From: Bacillota bacterium
GTDB taxonomy: Bacteria > Bacillota > SHA-98 > UBA4971
Reading direction: 5' to 3'
Assembly (NCBI GenBank): GCA_012842395.1
Contig: DUSX01000002.1
Location: forward strand, 1 to 64,000
Length of the DNA: 64,000 nucleotides
In this document: positions 51,099 through 59,574 of the stretch, one piece after another
Numbering within the stretch: the stretch's first letter is position 1
How the letters are laid out: every line of letters starts with the position of its first letter
Program-made: the position numbers and the translations under genes
Notes under the pieces: generated by a model
What the model was told of the DNA's origin: nothing
Databases searched by the model: none
What the model saw: only the letters and a program-made list of their open reading frames with translations

Positions 51099-51212
51099 AG
51101 GGTTGCCGGTGTTGCCCTCCGGGGACGGCGCGGTTGCGGCGCGCCTCGTTCGAATTCGGCGCTTAAGACAGCCGAATTCTCCACGCCCCGTCGTGCAAGC
51201 ACCGGCAACCCT
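51099..51212 (-). repeat. Dispersed structured element, copy D (reverse orientation)
   Basis: 114 bp with perfect 13-bp outer arms: AGGGTTGCCGGTG (51099-51111) and CACCGGCAACCCT (51200-51212). The inner hairpin is GAATTCGGC (51152-51160) and GCCGAATTC (51171-51179), loop of ten. Read on the minus strand, it aligns with the 30.2-kb copy from end to end: same outer arms, TTGC/GCAA and CGGGG/CCCCG inner pairs, same 3' box (GGCGCGCCGCAACCGCGCCGTCCCC), but a different hairpin sequence that still pairs. It lies 220 bp after the transporter stop and 30 bp before a short ORF. Confidence 0.8.
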
Positions 51213-51241
51213 AACGCCGTCAAGAAAGGAGACGACGACTT

Positions 51242-51367
51242 ATGGCGCCATGCCTAGTGCTTCGCGAATCGTTGGAGAAGGCCGCGCGAAGCGTCGGTGC
51301 GCGAGGCGTCAGGCTATTCGCCGCCAACAGGCTGGGCGGAGCCAGAATGGGTGGATTCTATGCTTAG
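51242..51367 (+). CDS. Possible 41-aa leader peptide
   Basis: ATG at 51242 after GAAAGGAG (spacing about 10), giving MAPCLVLRESLEKAARSVGA..., basic and ending GARMGGFYA. Its TAG overlaps the phosphatase ATG at 51360 by 8 nt, so translation of the phosphatase may depend on it. No homologue is recognised. It could be a coupled leader or chance. Confidence 0.35.
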   Translation: MAPCLVLRESLEKAARSVGARGVRLFAANRLGGARMGGFYA

Positions 51368-52295
51368 CCTGAACTCAAGACCAATGTATTCGAAAGCAGT
51401 TTCCAACTCAGACCCTGGCACGGGGCGCTCTTGCCCTTCCGTCGAGGACTTCGAGGGGTACATTCTCGACCTGGATGGCACCGTGTATCGCGGTGACAAA
51501 CTGATTCCCGGCGCGCGAGAGGCGATAATGGGCCTCCGGGCGATGGGCAAGCGCGTAGTCTTTCTCTCCAACAAGCCCATTCAGAGCAGGCAAGAGTACG
51601 CCGCCAAGCTCACAAAACTCGGCATACCTACGCCAGCGGATGATGTCATAAATTCATCGCTGGTGATGGCACGCTATCTGGCGGACTGTGCACCAGGCTG
51701 TCGAGCGTACGTCATCGGGGAAATGGCGCTTGTTCACGAGCTTCGGGCGGCTGGCGTGGAGGTTGTGGAAGACCCGACAACACTGGGCGCCCATGTGGAC
51801 TATGTCGTCATCGCGTTCGACCGGACGTTCACCTATGCGAAACTGAACCACGCTCTACAGGCCGTGAGGTATGGGGCTCGGCTGGTGGCTACGAATGCTG
51901 ACAGAACCTGCCCGGTGGAAGGGGGGGAGATTCCTGACGCCGCAGGGATGATTGGGGCAATCGAAGGTACGACCGGACTCAAGGTTGAGTTGGTTGTAGG
52001 TAAACCGAACCCCATGATGCTTCAGACTGCACTCGGCCGCCTCGGCCTTGGGCGAGACCAGTGTCTCGTAGTGGGTGATCGCCTGGAGACCGATATATTG
52101 ATGGGGAAAAAGGCGCAAATGGCCACGGCTCTAGTGCTGACTGGAGTAACTCGTCGGGAGGACCTGTCCAGGTCAGCGATTCAACCTGATTATGTACTGG
52201 ACTCCATAGCAGCCTTGCCATGCCGGCGGCGCGAGTGGAAGGAAGGGTTTTGCTCCAGAGGCTGGGAGTCAGGCGGAGCGGACGGGAGACTTTGA
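51360..52295 (+). CDS. HAD-superfamily IIA phosphatase (NagD/glycerol-phosphate phosphatase-like)
   Basis: About 311-aa HAD phosphatase. Motif I GYILDLDGTVYRGDKLIPGA contains the nucleophile DxD; motif II is VVFLSNKP; the C2 cap is of the NagD type (YVIGEMALVHELRAAGVEVV, YVVIAFDRTFTYAKLNHA, ATNADRTCPVEGGEIPDAAG); motif III is GKPNPMM and motif IV VVGDRLETDILMGKKA. I start at ATG 51360 (MLSLNSRP), overlapping the short ORF; the frame is open from 51297. In this operon a glycerol-phosphate or phosphoglycolate phosphatase role is likely by inference. The last about 25 residues are Gly/Ser/Arg-rich and past the fold. Confidence 0.88.
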   Translation: MLSLNSRPMYSKAVSNSDPGTGRSCPSVEDFEGYILDLDGTVYRGDKLIPGAREAIMGLRAMGKRVVFLSNKPIQSRQEYAAKLTKLGIPTPADDVINSSLVMARYLADCAPGCRAYVIGEMALVHELRAAGVEVVEDPTTLGAHVDYVVIAFDRTFTYAKLNHALQAVRYGARLVATNADRTCPVEGGEIPDAAGMIGAIEGTTGLKVELVVGKPNPMMLQTALGRLGLGRDQCLVVGDRLETDILMGKKAQMATALVLTGVTRREDLSRSAIQPDYVLDSIAALPCRRREWKEGFCSRGWESGGADGRL

Positions 52296-52477
52296 GAGAG
52301 TCCTATCTGCCAAGCTCGTTGCTCGACAGCGCGCTAAGTTGCCCTTGCTTGCTGCATGCGCAACGGGGCTTGTTGCAGGCTGGACTTTTCTTTATGGCAC
52401 GGGGGACGGAAGACGGAAAGACGCGCATCACGGGGGGATGTGGGTTGCACGGTACACGGTCTACGCAGTCGACGATA

Positions 52478-54001
52478 ATGAAAGCTGACGTAGCAATCAT
52501 CGGAGCTGGCGTGATCGGCGCCGCAATTGCGAGGGAGATGGCTCGATACGATCTGGCCGTGGTCCTCCTCGAGCGCGAGGTGGAGCCAGCCTTCGGCACG
52601 AGCAAGGCCAACAGCGGTGTTGTGCACGCGGGGTTCCACTCGGCTCCCGGGACGCTGGAAGCCTCGTTGTGCGTTGAGGGGAATGCCATGTTCGATGAGA
52701 TCGCCGCGGAGCTGTCCGTGCCGTTCAGGCGCAACGGGTGCCTCATGGTCGCCATGTCTCCGGAGGAGGTCGACGTGTTGCGCGAACACCTCGACCGGGG
52801 GCGCCGCAACGGCGTGCCGGGCCTTCGCCTCCTTGATGCGGGTGAAGCCCGCGCGCTGGAGCCCGGGCTCGCCCCGGAGGTGGTGGGTGCGCTCCATGCT
52901 CCGACCAGTGGGATCGTGTGCCCGTACCAGCTCACCTTCGCCCTGGTTGAGAACGCCGTGGCCAACGGCGTCCGTTTCATGGCAGGCTCGCCGGTGACCT
53001 CGCTTCACGTGAGAGAAGGCCGGATCGCTGCTGTCGAGACGGCCGAAGCGATCATCGAGACCACATGGGTGGTGAATGCCGCGGGGCTATTTGCAGACCA
53101 AATCGCGGCCATGGCAGGGGACGAGTCCTTCGAGATACGCCCGAGGAAAGGCGAGGAGTACTTGCTGGACAAACGCGTCGGGAGCCTCGTGCGGTCGACG
53201 GTGTTTCCGGTGCCGACCCCGGTGTCCAAGGGGATCCTAGTGATCCCCACGGCGGACGGGAACATCATGGTCGGCCCCACCGCTGAAGATGTCAGCGACC
53301 GCCTAGACCTCGCTACGACGAGAGCGGGGTTTGAAGCAGTGTTCGCCGCCGCTCGTCGCATGGTGCCGGCCGTCTCCCCTCGCGACGTCATAGCGTCCTT
53401 CGCGGGCCTGCGCGCGGCGTCTTCCGAACGCGATTTCATCATAAGGCCGTCCGGGGTGACTAGGGGCATGGTGCACGTGGCTGGGATAGAGTCACCCGGT
53501 CTCACCGCAGCGCCCGCCATCGCGCGCATGGTGGTCGGGATCCTGCGCGATGAGGGGCTCGAGGCGCGTGCCCGCCGCGGGTTCAACCCCATCCGTCCCG
53601 CGCCTGTGCGGTTCTCGCAGCTTTCCCGCGCCGAGCAGGCCCGGCTTGTGGAATCAGACCCTTCGTTCGGTCGCATCGTGTGCAGGTGTGAGACGGTGAC
53701 CGAGGCCGAGGTGCTGGACGCCATCCGCAGGGGCGCGAGGACGGTGGACGGGGTCAAGCTTCGAACGCGCGCAGGAATGGGAAGGTGCCAGGGCGGGTTC
53801 TGCATGCCAAGGGTGATGAAGATACTCAGCCGGGAGCTTGGGGTTCCCCTCGAGGCGATCACGAAGCGAGGCCCAAGCTCGCCCATCGCGCCGTATCCGG
53901 CGAAAGCCCTGCTGCGCGAAGCCCAGGAGGAAGCCGGCGATGGCCCGGGGCCGGCCGTGGCCCATGTGTCGCATCATATGTCACCAGCAACAGGGAGGTA
54001 G
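52478..54001 (+). CDS. FAD-dependent glycerol-3-phosphate dehydrogenase (GlpA-like)
   Basis: About 507 aa. N-terminal FAD-binding motif VAIIGAGVIGAAIAREMARYDL and LLEREVEPAFGTSKANSGVVHAGFH, which is the DAO-family glycerol-3-phosphate dehydrogenase pattern. The C-terminus has a BFD-type [2Fe-2S] domain: RIVCRCETVTEAEVLDAI and RCQGGFCMPRVM (four cysteines, C-x-C...C-x4-C). This resembles anaerobic GlpA. It oxidises glycerol-3-phosphate to dihydroxyacetone phosphate, passing electrons through the partners downstream. The ribosome binding site before ATG 52478 is weak, and the frame is open to 52220. It is 5 nt from the next gene. Confidence 0.9.
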   Translation: MKADVAIIGAGVIGAAIAREMARYDLAVVLLEREVEPAFGTSKANSGVVHAGFHSAPGTLEASLCVEGNAMFDEIAAELSVPFRRNGCLMVAMSPEEVDVLREHLDRGRRNGVPGLRLLDAGEARALEPGLAPEVVGALHAPTSGIVCPYQLTFALVENAVANGVRFMAGSPVTSLHVREGRIAAVETAEAIIETTWVVNAAGLFADQIAAMAGDESFEIRPRKGEEYLLDKRVGSLVRSTVFPVPTPVSKGILVIPTADGNIMVGPTAEDVSDRLDLATTRAGFEAVFAAARRMVPAVSPRDVIASFAGLRAASSERDFIIRPSGVTRGMVHVAGIESPGLTAAPAIARMVVGILRDEGLEARARRGFNPIRPAPVRFSQLSRAEQARLVESDPSFGRIVCRCETVTEAEVLDAIRRGARTVDGVKLRTRAGMGRCQGGFCMPRVMKILSRELGVPLEAITKRGPSSPIAPYPAKALLREAQEEAGDGPGPAVAHVSHHMSPATGR

Positions 54002-54006
54002 GTTCT

Positions 54007-55374
54007 TTGGAGGCGTTTCCAGGACCGAAGGGAAAGGATCTGCGCGCGGACGTGGCGGTGATCGGCGGTGGCCCCGCCGGGCTTGCCGCTGCCGTCGCCG
54101 CGAAGCGGGCTGGGGCGGAGCGGGTCGTGGTCATCGAACGCGACGTCCGCCTGGGCGGAATCCTTCCTCAGTGCATACACACGGGGTTCGGGCTGAAATG
54201 GTTCGGCGAGGAGCTGACAGGCCCCGAATACGCCGCTCGGTTCGTCGACGAGGCGGCCTCGGCGGGCGTCGAGTTCATGCTCGAGACCATGGTTCTCGAA
54301 GTCACGCAAGACCGTCGCGTGGCGGCCGTGTCGCCCCATCATGGCTTCGTCGTGCTCCAGTGCGGTGCCATAATCCTTGCCATGGGATGCCGGGAGCGCC
54401 CGCGCGGGGCGCTCGTGCTCCCCGGCACGAGGCCGGTGGGGATATTCACCGCAGGCACCGCCCAGAGGCTCGTGAACATCGAGGGCGTTCTGCCGGGGCG
54501 GCAGGCGGTCATTCTGGGATCGGGCGATGTCGGCCTCATCATGGCCCGGCGACTCACCCTTGAAGGGGTGAAAGTCCAGGCCGTCGTGGAGATCATGACG
54601 TATCCGGGCGGGCTTGCCCGGAACATACAGCAGTGCCTCCGCGACTTCGATATCCCGCTGTACCTGGGCCATACCATCTCCCGTATCCACGGCCGCGACA
54701 GGCTGGAAGGGGTGAGCGTCGCTCCTGTGGACGACGCGAAGGTGCCCATCGCGAGCGCGGAGTGGTTCATCCCCTGCGATACACTGCTCCTCTCGGTGGG
54801 CCTCATCCCTGAGAACGAGCTTTCAGCGGCGTGCGGCATCGAGCTCGATCCTGCCACGGGAGGGCCCGTCGTCACCGACGAGATGGAGACGAGCGTGCCT
54901 GGCATCTTCGCCTGCGGCAACGTCGTCCACGTGCACGACCTCGTGGACCACGTGACCGAGGACGGCATGGTGGCAGGCGCTGCTGCCGCGGCTAGAGCCA
55001 GGGTGGCAGCCCGGACCCCGGTCCTAGGCGAGGCGGGCAAAGACGCGGGACTTGAGTCACTCCAAGCGATCCGCACCACGGGGGAGATCCGACCCGGCCG
55101 AAACGTCCGGTACGTGGTCCCGCAACGATTCGTCCGGCACGGCGATGCTGTACCTGCAGCGGCGGCCGCCGCCGCGAGGACCCTCACCATATCCCTGCGT
55201 CCAAGCGAGCCCGCGGAGAACGTGGTGCTCGAGGTGTCGATCGCCGGAAGGGTGTTGCGGCGTCAGAGAAAGCAGAAGGTTCGTCCTGGCGAGATGATGC
55301 AGGTGAACGTGGACAGGCTTGCGATCCCGTCCGAGAAGGGTGACGCACTGACCGTGTCCATAGTCGAAAGATAG
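54007..55374 (+). CDS. FAD/NAD(P)-dependent oxidoreductase (GlpB-like partner)
   Basis: 455-aa flavoprotein with FAD motif VAVIGGGPAGLAAAVAAKRAG and a second dinucleotide motif AVILGSGDVGLIMARRLTLEG. LGGILPQCIHTGFG is a conserved loop of the oxidoreductases that follow type-II glycerol-3-phosphate dehydrogenases in clostridia, and VPGIFACGNVVHVHDLVDHVTEDG closes the FAD fold. The start is TTG 54007, with GGGAGGTAGG 5-7 nt upstream; ATG frames upstream overlap the previous gene. It likely forms a complex with the GlpA-like protein and the DUF1667 protein. Confidence 0.9.
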   Translation: MEAFPGPKGKDLRADVAVIGGGPAGLAAAVAAKRAGAERVVVIERDVRLGGILPQCIHTGFGLKWFGEELTGPEYAARFVDEAASAGVEFMLETMVLEVTQDRRVAAVSPHHGFVVLQCGAIILAMGCRERPRGALVLPGTRPVGIFTAGTAQRLVNIEGVLPGRQAVILGSGDVGLIMARRLTLEGVKVQAVVEIMTYPGGLARNIQQCLRDFDIPLYLGHTISRIHGRDRLEGVSVAPVDDAKVPIASAEWFIPCDTLLLSVGLIPENELSAACGIELDPATGGPVVTDEMETSVPGIFACGNVVHVHDLVDHVTEDGMVAGAAAAARARVAARTPVLGEAGKDAGLESLQAIRTTGEIRPGRNVRYVVPQRFVRHGDAVPAAAAAAARTLTISLRPSEPAENVVLEVSIAGRVLRRQRKQKVRPGEMMQVNVDRLAIPSEKGDALTVSIVER

Positions 55375-55397
55375 TCGAAAGGGAGGCGTGATTCTGC

Positions 55398-55814
55398 GTG
55401 CGCGAGGATTCGAACGAGTTCACGGTGACGTGCGTCGTCTGTCCTGTTGGGTGCGAAGTCACTGTCCTGGACGCGGTGGAGGTAAGGGGCAACAAGTGCG
55501 ACCGGGGACGAGAGTACGCGCTGCTCGAGCGGTACGACCCGAGGCGGGTCTTGACATTCACTGTACGCACAACGTGTCCCGATCACCCGCTCCTTCCCGT
55601 GAAGACCGACCGGCCGATTCCCAAGCGCCTCCTTCTGAAAGCTGCGAGGCTGCTGGCTGAGGAGTGCGTCAGCCCGCCGGTGAAGGCCGGCGACGTGGTG
55701 GTACGCGACGTCTTCGGCACCGGTGCGGATGTCGTGGCCACGAGCGACCTCGGTGGCTCCTGCGGCGACATTGACCAAATGGTAAGCGAACCGTACAATG
55801 CCGGTGAGACCTGA
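55398..55814 (+). CDS. DUF1667 family protein
   Basis: 138-aa protein with cysteines in VTCVVCPVGCEVTV and RGNKCDRGREYAL, suggesting an iron-sulfur or zinc site, followed by RVLTFTVRTT and VKTDRPIPKRLLL. DUF1667 genes almost always follow this pair of flavoproteins, so it probably serves as the small electron-transfer or structural subunit. GTG 55398 has GGGAGGCG 9 nt upstream. The last about 20 residues (GGSCGDIDQMVSEPYNAGET) extend past the usual end and run into foreign sequence, the breakpoint of the truncated permease. Confidence 0.9.
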   Translation: MREDSNEFTVTCVVCPVGCEVTVLDAVEVRGNKCDRGREYALLERYDPRRVLTFTVRTTCPDHPLLPVKTDRPIPKRLLLKAARLLAEECVSPPVKAGDVVVRDVFGTGADVVATSDLGGSCGDIDQMVSEPYNAGET

Positions 55815-56368
55815 AACTCGGAAGCATCTTCTCATTCCTCCTGAGCTCAAGCCTCTTGGCGAGGGAAGAGAACGAGAAAACTATAGAATTCCTCCTCACC
55901 AGGCCCGTGAGCAGGCAGCGAGTGCTGACGGAGAAGCTCGGGGCGTACGCCGCTTACGTCTTGCTCTTCAGCGCTGTGGTGTGGTTCGCCTCGTACGGGG
56001 CGATCCTCGCGTTTTACGAGGGCGACTTCAGCGCGGGGAGCTTTTGGAACCTGGCGCTCATGACCACGCTAGTCCTCCTGACATTCGCCAACCTTGGGTT
56101 TCTCGGGTCGGTGTTCGTCTCGAGGACCCGCACCGTGTTTTCAGGCGCGCTCGGACTCGTCCTGGTCGCGTACGCTCTGCAGATAGCGGCCGACACCAGC
56201 AACAAGCTGGGGTTCCTGCGGTACGTAACCCCGATGAAGTGGGCCAGCGCTGCGGACGTTCTCACCCAGGGAATCGACGGCGTGTACGTGGCGCTCGTGC
56301 TTGCAGTCAACGCGGCCGCGCTTGTGGCGACCTACATTGTCTACAGAAGAAAAGACATCCTTGCCTAG
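55808..56368 (+). pseudogene. Truncated ABC-2 type permease (5' end missing)
   Basis: A frame open from 55808 reads DLKLGSIFSFLLSSSLLARE, then EENEKTIEFLLTRPVSRQRV and four hydrophobic segments, ending IVYRRKDILA. LLAREENEKTIEFLLTRPVSR is the conserved mid-protein segment of ABC-2 permeases, normally preceded by about 100 residues with a first membrane helix. Here that part is missing and the frame begins inside the DUF1667 stop. A TTG at 55856 could still give a 170-aa product. No partner ATPase is present. I read it as a deletion relic. Confidence 0.75.
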
Positions 56369-56462
56369 AGACGATGCCGAGCGCCGCGAACGAAAGATGC
56401 GACAGCCGTCTTGGCTGCATCCGCTGGGCTCTCCGCGGACTGGAAACGACTGTAGGGGGCTA

Positions 56463-56491
56463 TTGACATTCCTTTCCCCCCAAGGTAAGCT
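56463..56491 (+). promoter_or_regulatory. Possible promoter before the TIGR00300 gene
   Basis: TTGACA (56463-56468) is a perfect -35, 17 bp before TAAGCT (56486-56491), a weak -10. Start codon of the next gene is 30 bp further. The preceding truncated permease makes a new transcription unit likely here. Confidence 0.35.
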
Positions 56492-56520
56492 GGTTGCAAA
56501 TCACATTGGGGGCATCGGCA

Positions 56521-57741
56521 ATGGTCAGGGCGACGATTGAACTCTCAGGTCACATTATCGATTCCCGGATTCTCCCCAGAGTGATGGACGCCATCATGGA
56601 CATGGGTGGAGACTTCCATATCGAGGAGATCAGGGTCGGTCGAACGAAGCAGGACACGAGCTACGCCAGGATCGAGATCAAGGCATTGACGCCGGACGAG
56701 CTCGAGGCCATAGTGGAGGAAGTGCGGGGCCTCGGCGCGACCGTCGTGGATCAGGACGAAGTGGCGTTGGAGGCGGCGACGCAGGACGGCGTCTTCCCAG
56801 AGGGTTTCTACTCCACTACAAACCTGGACACCTTCGTGCGGGTGGCAGGGTCCTGGATCCCTGTAAGCGACATCGAGATGGATTGCGGCATTGTGGTCGA
56901 TCTCTCTGGCACGCCCCCGACCGCCCGCTGCGTGCCGCTGCACCGCGTCAAGAAGGGAGACCTTTTGGTCGTCGGGTCAAGGGGCGTCAAGGTGGTCCCG
57001 CTGGAGAGGGCGAGGCATCGAGAGATATTCAGCTTCATGGGGAGCCCCGTATCGAGCGAAAGGCCCAAGGCGCTCGTTGTTGAGGAGATCGCCAGGACCA
57101 TGAGGGATATCAGGGCCCGCGGCAAGAAGATACTTGCGGTCGCTGGCCCTGCGGTCATCCACACCGGCGCGGGCAAGCATCTCTCAGCCCTCATCCAGGC
57201 AGGTTACGTGAACGTGCTTTTCGCAGGGAACGCTGTGGCGACCCACGACGTAGAGTCGGCGCTGTACGGCACGTCCCTAGGCTTGTACCTCGAGAACGGC
57301 GCGGCGGCCGCGGAGGGCCACGCGCATCACCTCCGGGCCATCAACACCATCCGCAGGCTGGGCGGCCTGCGCGCCGCCGTGGAGGCGGGGGTGCTCAAGA
57401 AGGGCGTCATGCACGCCTGCATCACGCACGGCGTGGACTACGTGCTGGCGGGGTCCATCCGCGATGACGGACCGCTGCCTGACGTCATCACCGACACGGT
57501 CAAGGCGCAGGACGAGATGCGCTCGAAAATAAAGGACGTTGAACTCGCGTTGATGTTGGCCACCATGCTTCATTCGATCGCCACCGGGAACCTGCTCCCC
57601 AGCCGCGTGAAGACTGTGTGCGTGGACATCAACCCCGCCACCGTGACCAAGCTCGCGGACAGGGGAAGCCTGCAGGCCGTGGGCATCGTGAGCGACGTGG
57701 AGTGGTTCCTGAAAGAACTCGTCGCACGGCTCTCCGCTTGA
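56521..57741 (+). CDS. TIGR00300 family protein (archaeal-type ornithine cyclodeaminase-like)
   Basis: 406-aa protein of the LOR/SDH-domain family. The N-terminal about 100 residues form an ACT-like/LOR region (ATIELSGHIIDSRILPRVMDAIMDMGGDF), followed by the conserved TTNLDTFVRVAGSWIPVSDIEMDCGIV and a Rossmann part (LAVAGPAVIHTGAGKHLSALIQAGYVNVLFAGNAVATHDVE, YVLAGSIRDDGPLPDV). An archaeal member converts ornithine to proline, and related domains occur in cyanobacterial arginine-degrading enzymes, so arginine/ornithine catabolism is likely. ATG 56521 follows GGGGG; a GTG-less extension to 56494 is possible. Confidence 0.88.
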   Translation: MVRATIELSGHIIDSRILPRVMDAIMDMGGDFHIEEIRVGRTKQDTSYARIEIKALTPDELEAIVEEVRGLGATVVDQDEVALEAATQDGVFPEGFYSTTNLDTFVRVAGSWIPVSDIEMDCGIVVDLSGTPPTARCVPLHRVKKGDLLVVGSRGVKVVPLERARHREIFSFMGSPVSSERPKALVVEEIARTMRDIRARGKKILAVAGPAVIHTGAGKHLSALIQAGYVNVLFAGNAVATHDVESALYGTSLGLYLENGAAAAEGHAHHLRAINTIRRLGGLRAAVEAGVLKKGVMHACITHGVDYVLAGSIRDDGPLPDVITDTVKAQDEMRSKIKDVELALMLATMLHSIATGNLLPSRVKTVCVDINPATVTKLADRGSLQAVGIVSDVEWFLKELVARLSA

Positions 57742-57926
57742 AGCCCGAAGCCAAGACCGCTTGTGTTTCGTGAGCCGGGAGGAACTCAAGCGCCATTATC
57801 GAAACATACGGCTGTAATCGCGCGAATATGGTGAGAAAGGGCGCACCGCTGGCAGCCCGCCGGCCTCCTGCGTGATACGGGGCGGGGGCCGATAGGGCTC
57901 GGCGGACGGCAGGGGGTGGAGACGCG

Positions 57927-58871
57927 GTGAGGAAGAGGAGAGTCCTAGTCTTCGGCGTGATCGGTCTGGCGCTCCTCTCCGTGGTCGTGCTCATCCAGAT
58001 GGGGCCGTCCTCTCCTTCGAACCAACCACTGGCGACGCGCGGTCGCTTGGGGGCGTCAGGCAACAAGATCGCCGTGGCATACCTGGATGGTGCGATCGCC
58101 GAGGGGCGATCGTCAGTGGCGACGACGGGGGGCATAACCCCGAGGTTGGTCGCCAGGTACCTCAAGAAGCTGGAGGCTGATTCCTCGGTCAGAGCGGTCG
58201 TCTTCAGGATAGATAGCCCAGGAGGGTCGGTTGCCGCTTCCCAGGCCATAGCCGGAATGATCGAGGAGTTCTCAAAGCCGGTCGTGGTCTCCATGGGGGA
58301 CATCGTTGCCTCGGGAGGCTATTACATAGCAGCACCTGCGGACCGCATCTTCGCGATGCCGGGCACGATGACTGGCTCAATAGGGGTCATCACAAGCATC
58401 ATGGACCTACACGGGCTGTACGACAAGCTCGGCATCAAGGATCAGGTCATAAAATCCGGCCAGCACAAAGACATGTACCAGCGCACCCTCACCCAAGAAG
58501 AACGTGAGCTCGTTCAGAAACTATCCGACGCAGCCTATGAGCAGTTTGTGGCGTACGTCGCGACTCATCGGGGCCTGCCCGTCGAGAGGGTGCGCGAGCT
58601 CGCCACGGGCGAGTTGTTCTTGGGAAGCCAAGCAGTGGAGCTCGGGCTCGTCGACTCTCTCGGCGACCTCGACGACGCTGTGGCGGCTGCTGCGGAGCTT
58701 GCGGGCGTGGAGTCTCCGGTCGTGTACGAGGTGCCGGCACCCGTGTTCCTGGTCGACTTGTGGGGCCTCCTGGGAGAGGTGCAGGCATTTGCGAAGACCG
58801 TCGTGCTCAGCCCTGAGGAACGCCTCCTGTGGCGGCTGCGCGAACAGCCGATGTTGGAGATGCGTTATTGA
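57927..58871 (+). CDS. sppA: Signal peptide peptidase SppA (S49)
   Basis: 314-aa membrane-anchored serine protease with an N-terminal anchor (VLVFGVIGLALLSVVVLIQ) and a single S49 domain. Conserved features: AVVFRIDSPGGSV, nucleophile S129 in GDIVASGGYYIAAPADRI, MTGSIGVI, and K181 in IKSGQHKDMYQRTLT, 52 residues on as in Bacillus subtilis SppA. It degrades signal-peptide remnants in the membrane. GTG 57927 has GGTGGAG 6 nt upstream. Next gene is a Yip1 protein 46 nt away. Confidence 0.95.
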   Translation: MRKRRVLVFGVIGLALLSVVVLIQMGPSSPSNQPLATRGRLGASGNKIAVAYLDGAIAEGRSSVATTGGITPRLVARYLKKLEADSSVRAVVFRIDSPGGSVAASQAIAGMIEEFSKPVVVSMGDIVASGGYYIAAPADRIFAMPGTMTGSIGVITSIMDLHGLYDKLGIKDQVIKSGQHKDMYQRTLTQEERELVQKLSDAAYEQFVAYVATHRGLPVERVRELATGELFLGSQAVELGLVDSLGDLDDAVAAAAELAGVESPVVYEVPAPVFLVDLWGLLGEVQAFAKTVVLSPEERLLWRLREQPMLEMRY

Positions 58872-58916
58872 GGGGATGCCGCGAGGAACGGGTGGGGCGC
58901 GAAGGGGAGGATGGAT

Positions 58917-59525
58917 GTGTCCGGCCGAGTTCTCGATTGGCTGTACGGGGTGATGGCGAGCCCCGTTGAGGCGCTCCGGGCCGTGGCCGAGGAGAAGCCT
59001 GTGTGGTGGGCGTTCGCGGTCGTCGTCGGAGCCGTGACGCTTCTGTCTTTCGGCATGCTCTCCCAAGCGAACCTGGACGCTTTGCCGGGGGTGACGTTCG
59101 AGGACCTGCTGGGGTCGGTTCTCATCGTTGCCATCGTTGCGTCGACCGTGGGCTACTTCATCGGAGTGGGCATCCTTCACCTTGCAGCGTTGCTTTTCGG
59201 TGGCGAGGGGAGTTTCGCCGGGCTTGTCTCGGCGATGGGGTTTGCCCAGTTCCCAGCGTTGCTTCTCCTTCCTCTCATGGTGCTCGCGCGAGTGGGTGGT
59301 CCCGTGGTGGCAGGCTTGTCCACCGTTGCATCGATCGGGGTCGTGGTCTGGGTGGCCGCTCTGAGCGTGATCTCACTGCGCGAGGCACACGGGATGTCCA
59401 CGAGGGCAGCCATCGGCACGTGTGTCTTCAGCATAGTGATTCCAGTGGCGGCCCTGGTTGGCCTCGCGCTTTTGGTCGTCGTGATCGCAGGGATCATAGG
59501 CGCCGGGTCGTCCATCGCCCTTTGA
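58917..59525 (+). CDS. Yip1 domain membrane protein
   Basis: About 202-aa integral membrane protein with five hydrophobic segments (WWAFAVVVGAVTLLSFGML, LLGSVLIVAIVASTVGYFIGVG, FPALLLLPLMVLARVGG, VASIGVVVWVAALSVISL and a C-terminal run). The N-terminal GRVLDWLYGVMASPVEALRAVAEEKPVWWAF is typical of the bacterial Yip1 family. GTG 58917 is preferred because GGGGAGG is 6 nt upstream; ATG 58911 directly abuts the ribosome binding site. Function unknown; probably co-transcribed with sppA. Confidence 0.85.
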   Translation: MSGRVLDWLYGVMASPVEALRAVAEEKPVWWAFAVVVGAVTLLSFGMLSQANLDALPGVTFEDLLGSVLIVAIVASTVGYFIGVGILHLAALLFGGEGSFAGLVSAMGFAQFPALLLLPLMVLARVGGPVVAGLSTVASIGVVVWVAALSVISLREAHGMSTRAAIGTCVFSIVIPVAALVGLALLVVVIAGIIGAGSSIAL

Positions 59526-59574
59526 GCCATCGGAGGTTGAAGCGACAACGCGGGAAGCTCAGGTTGGGCGGGCC

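Noticed and set aside
51099-51212. T-box leader or SAM-type riboswitch suggested by GCACCGGCAACC
   Set aside because: No T-box sequence or specifier stem and no SAM-I core. The element occurs in both orientations beside unrelated genes.
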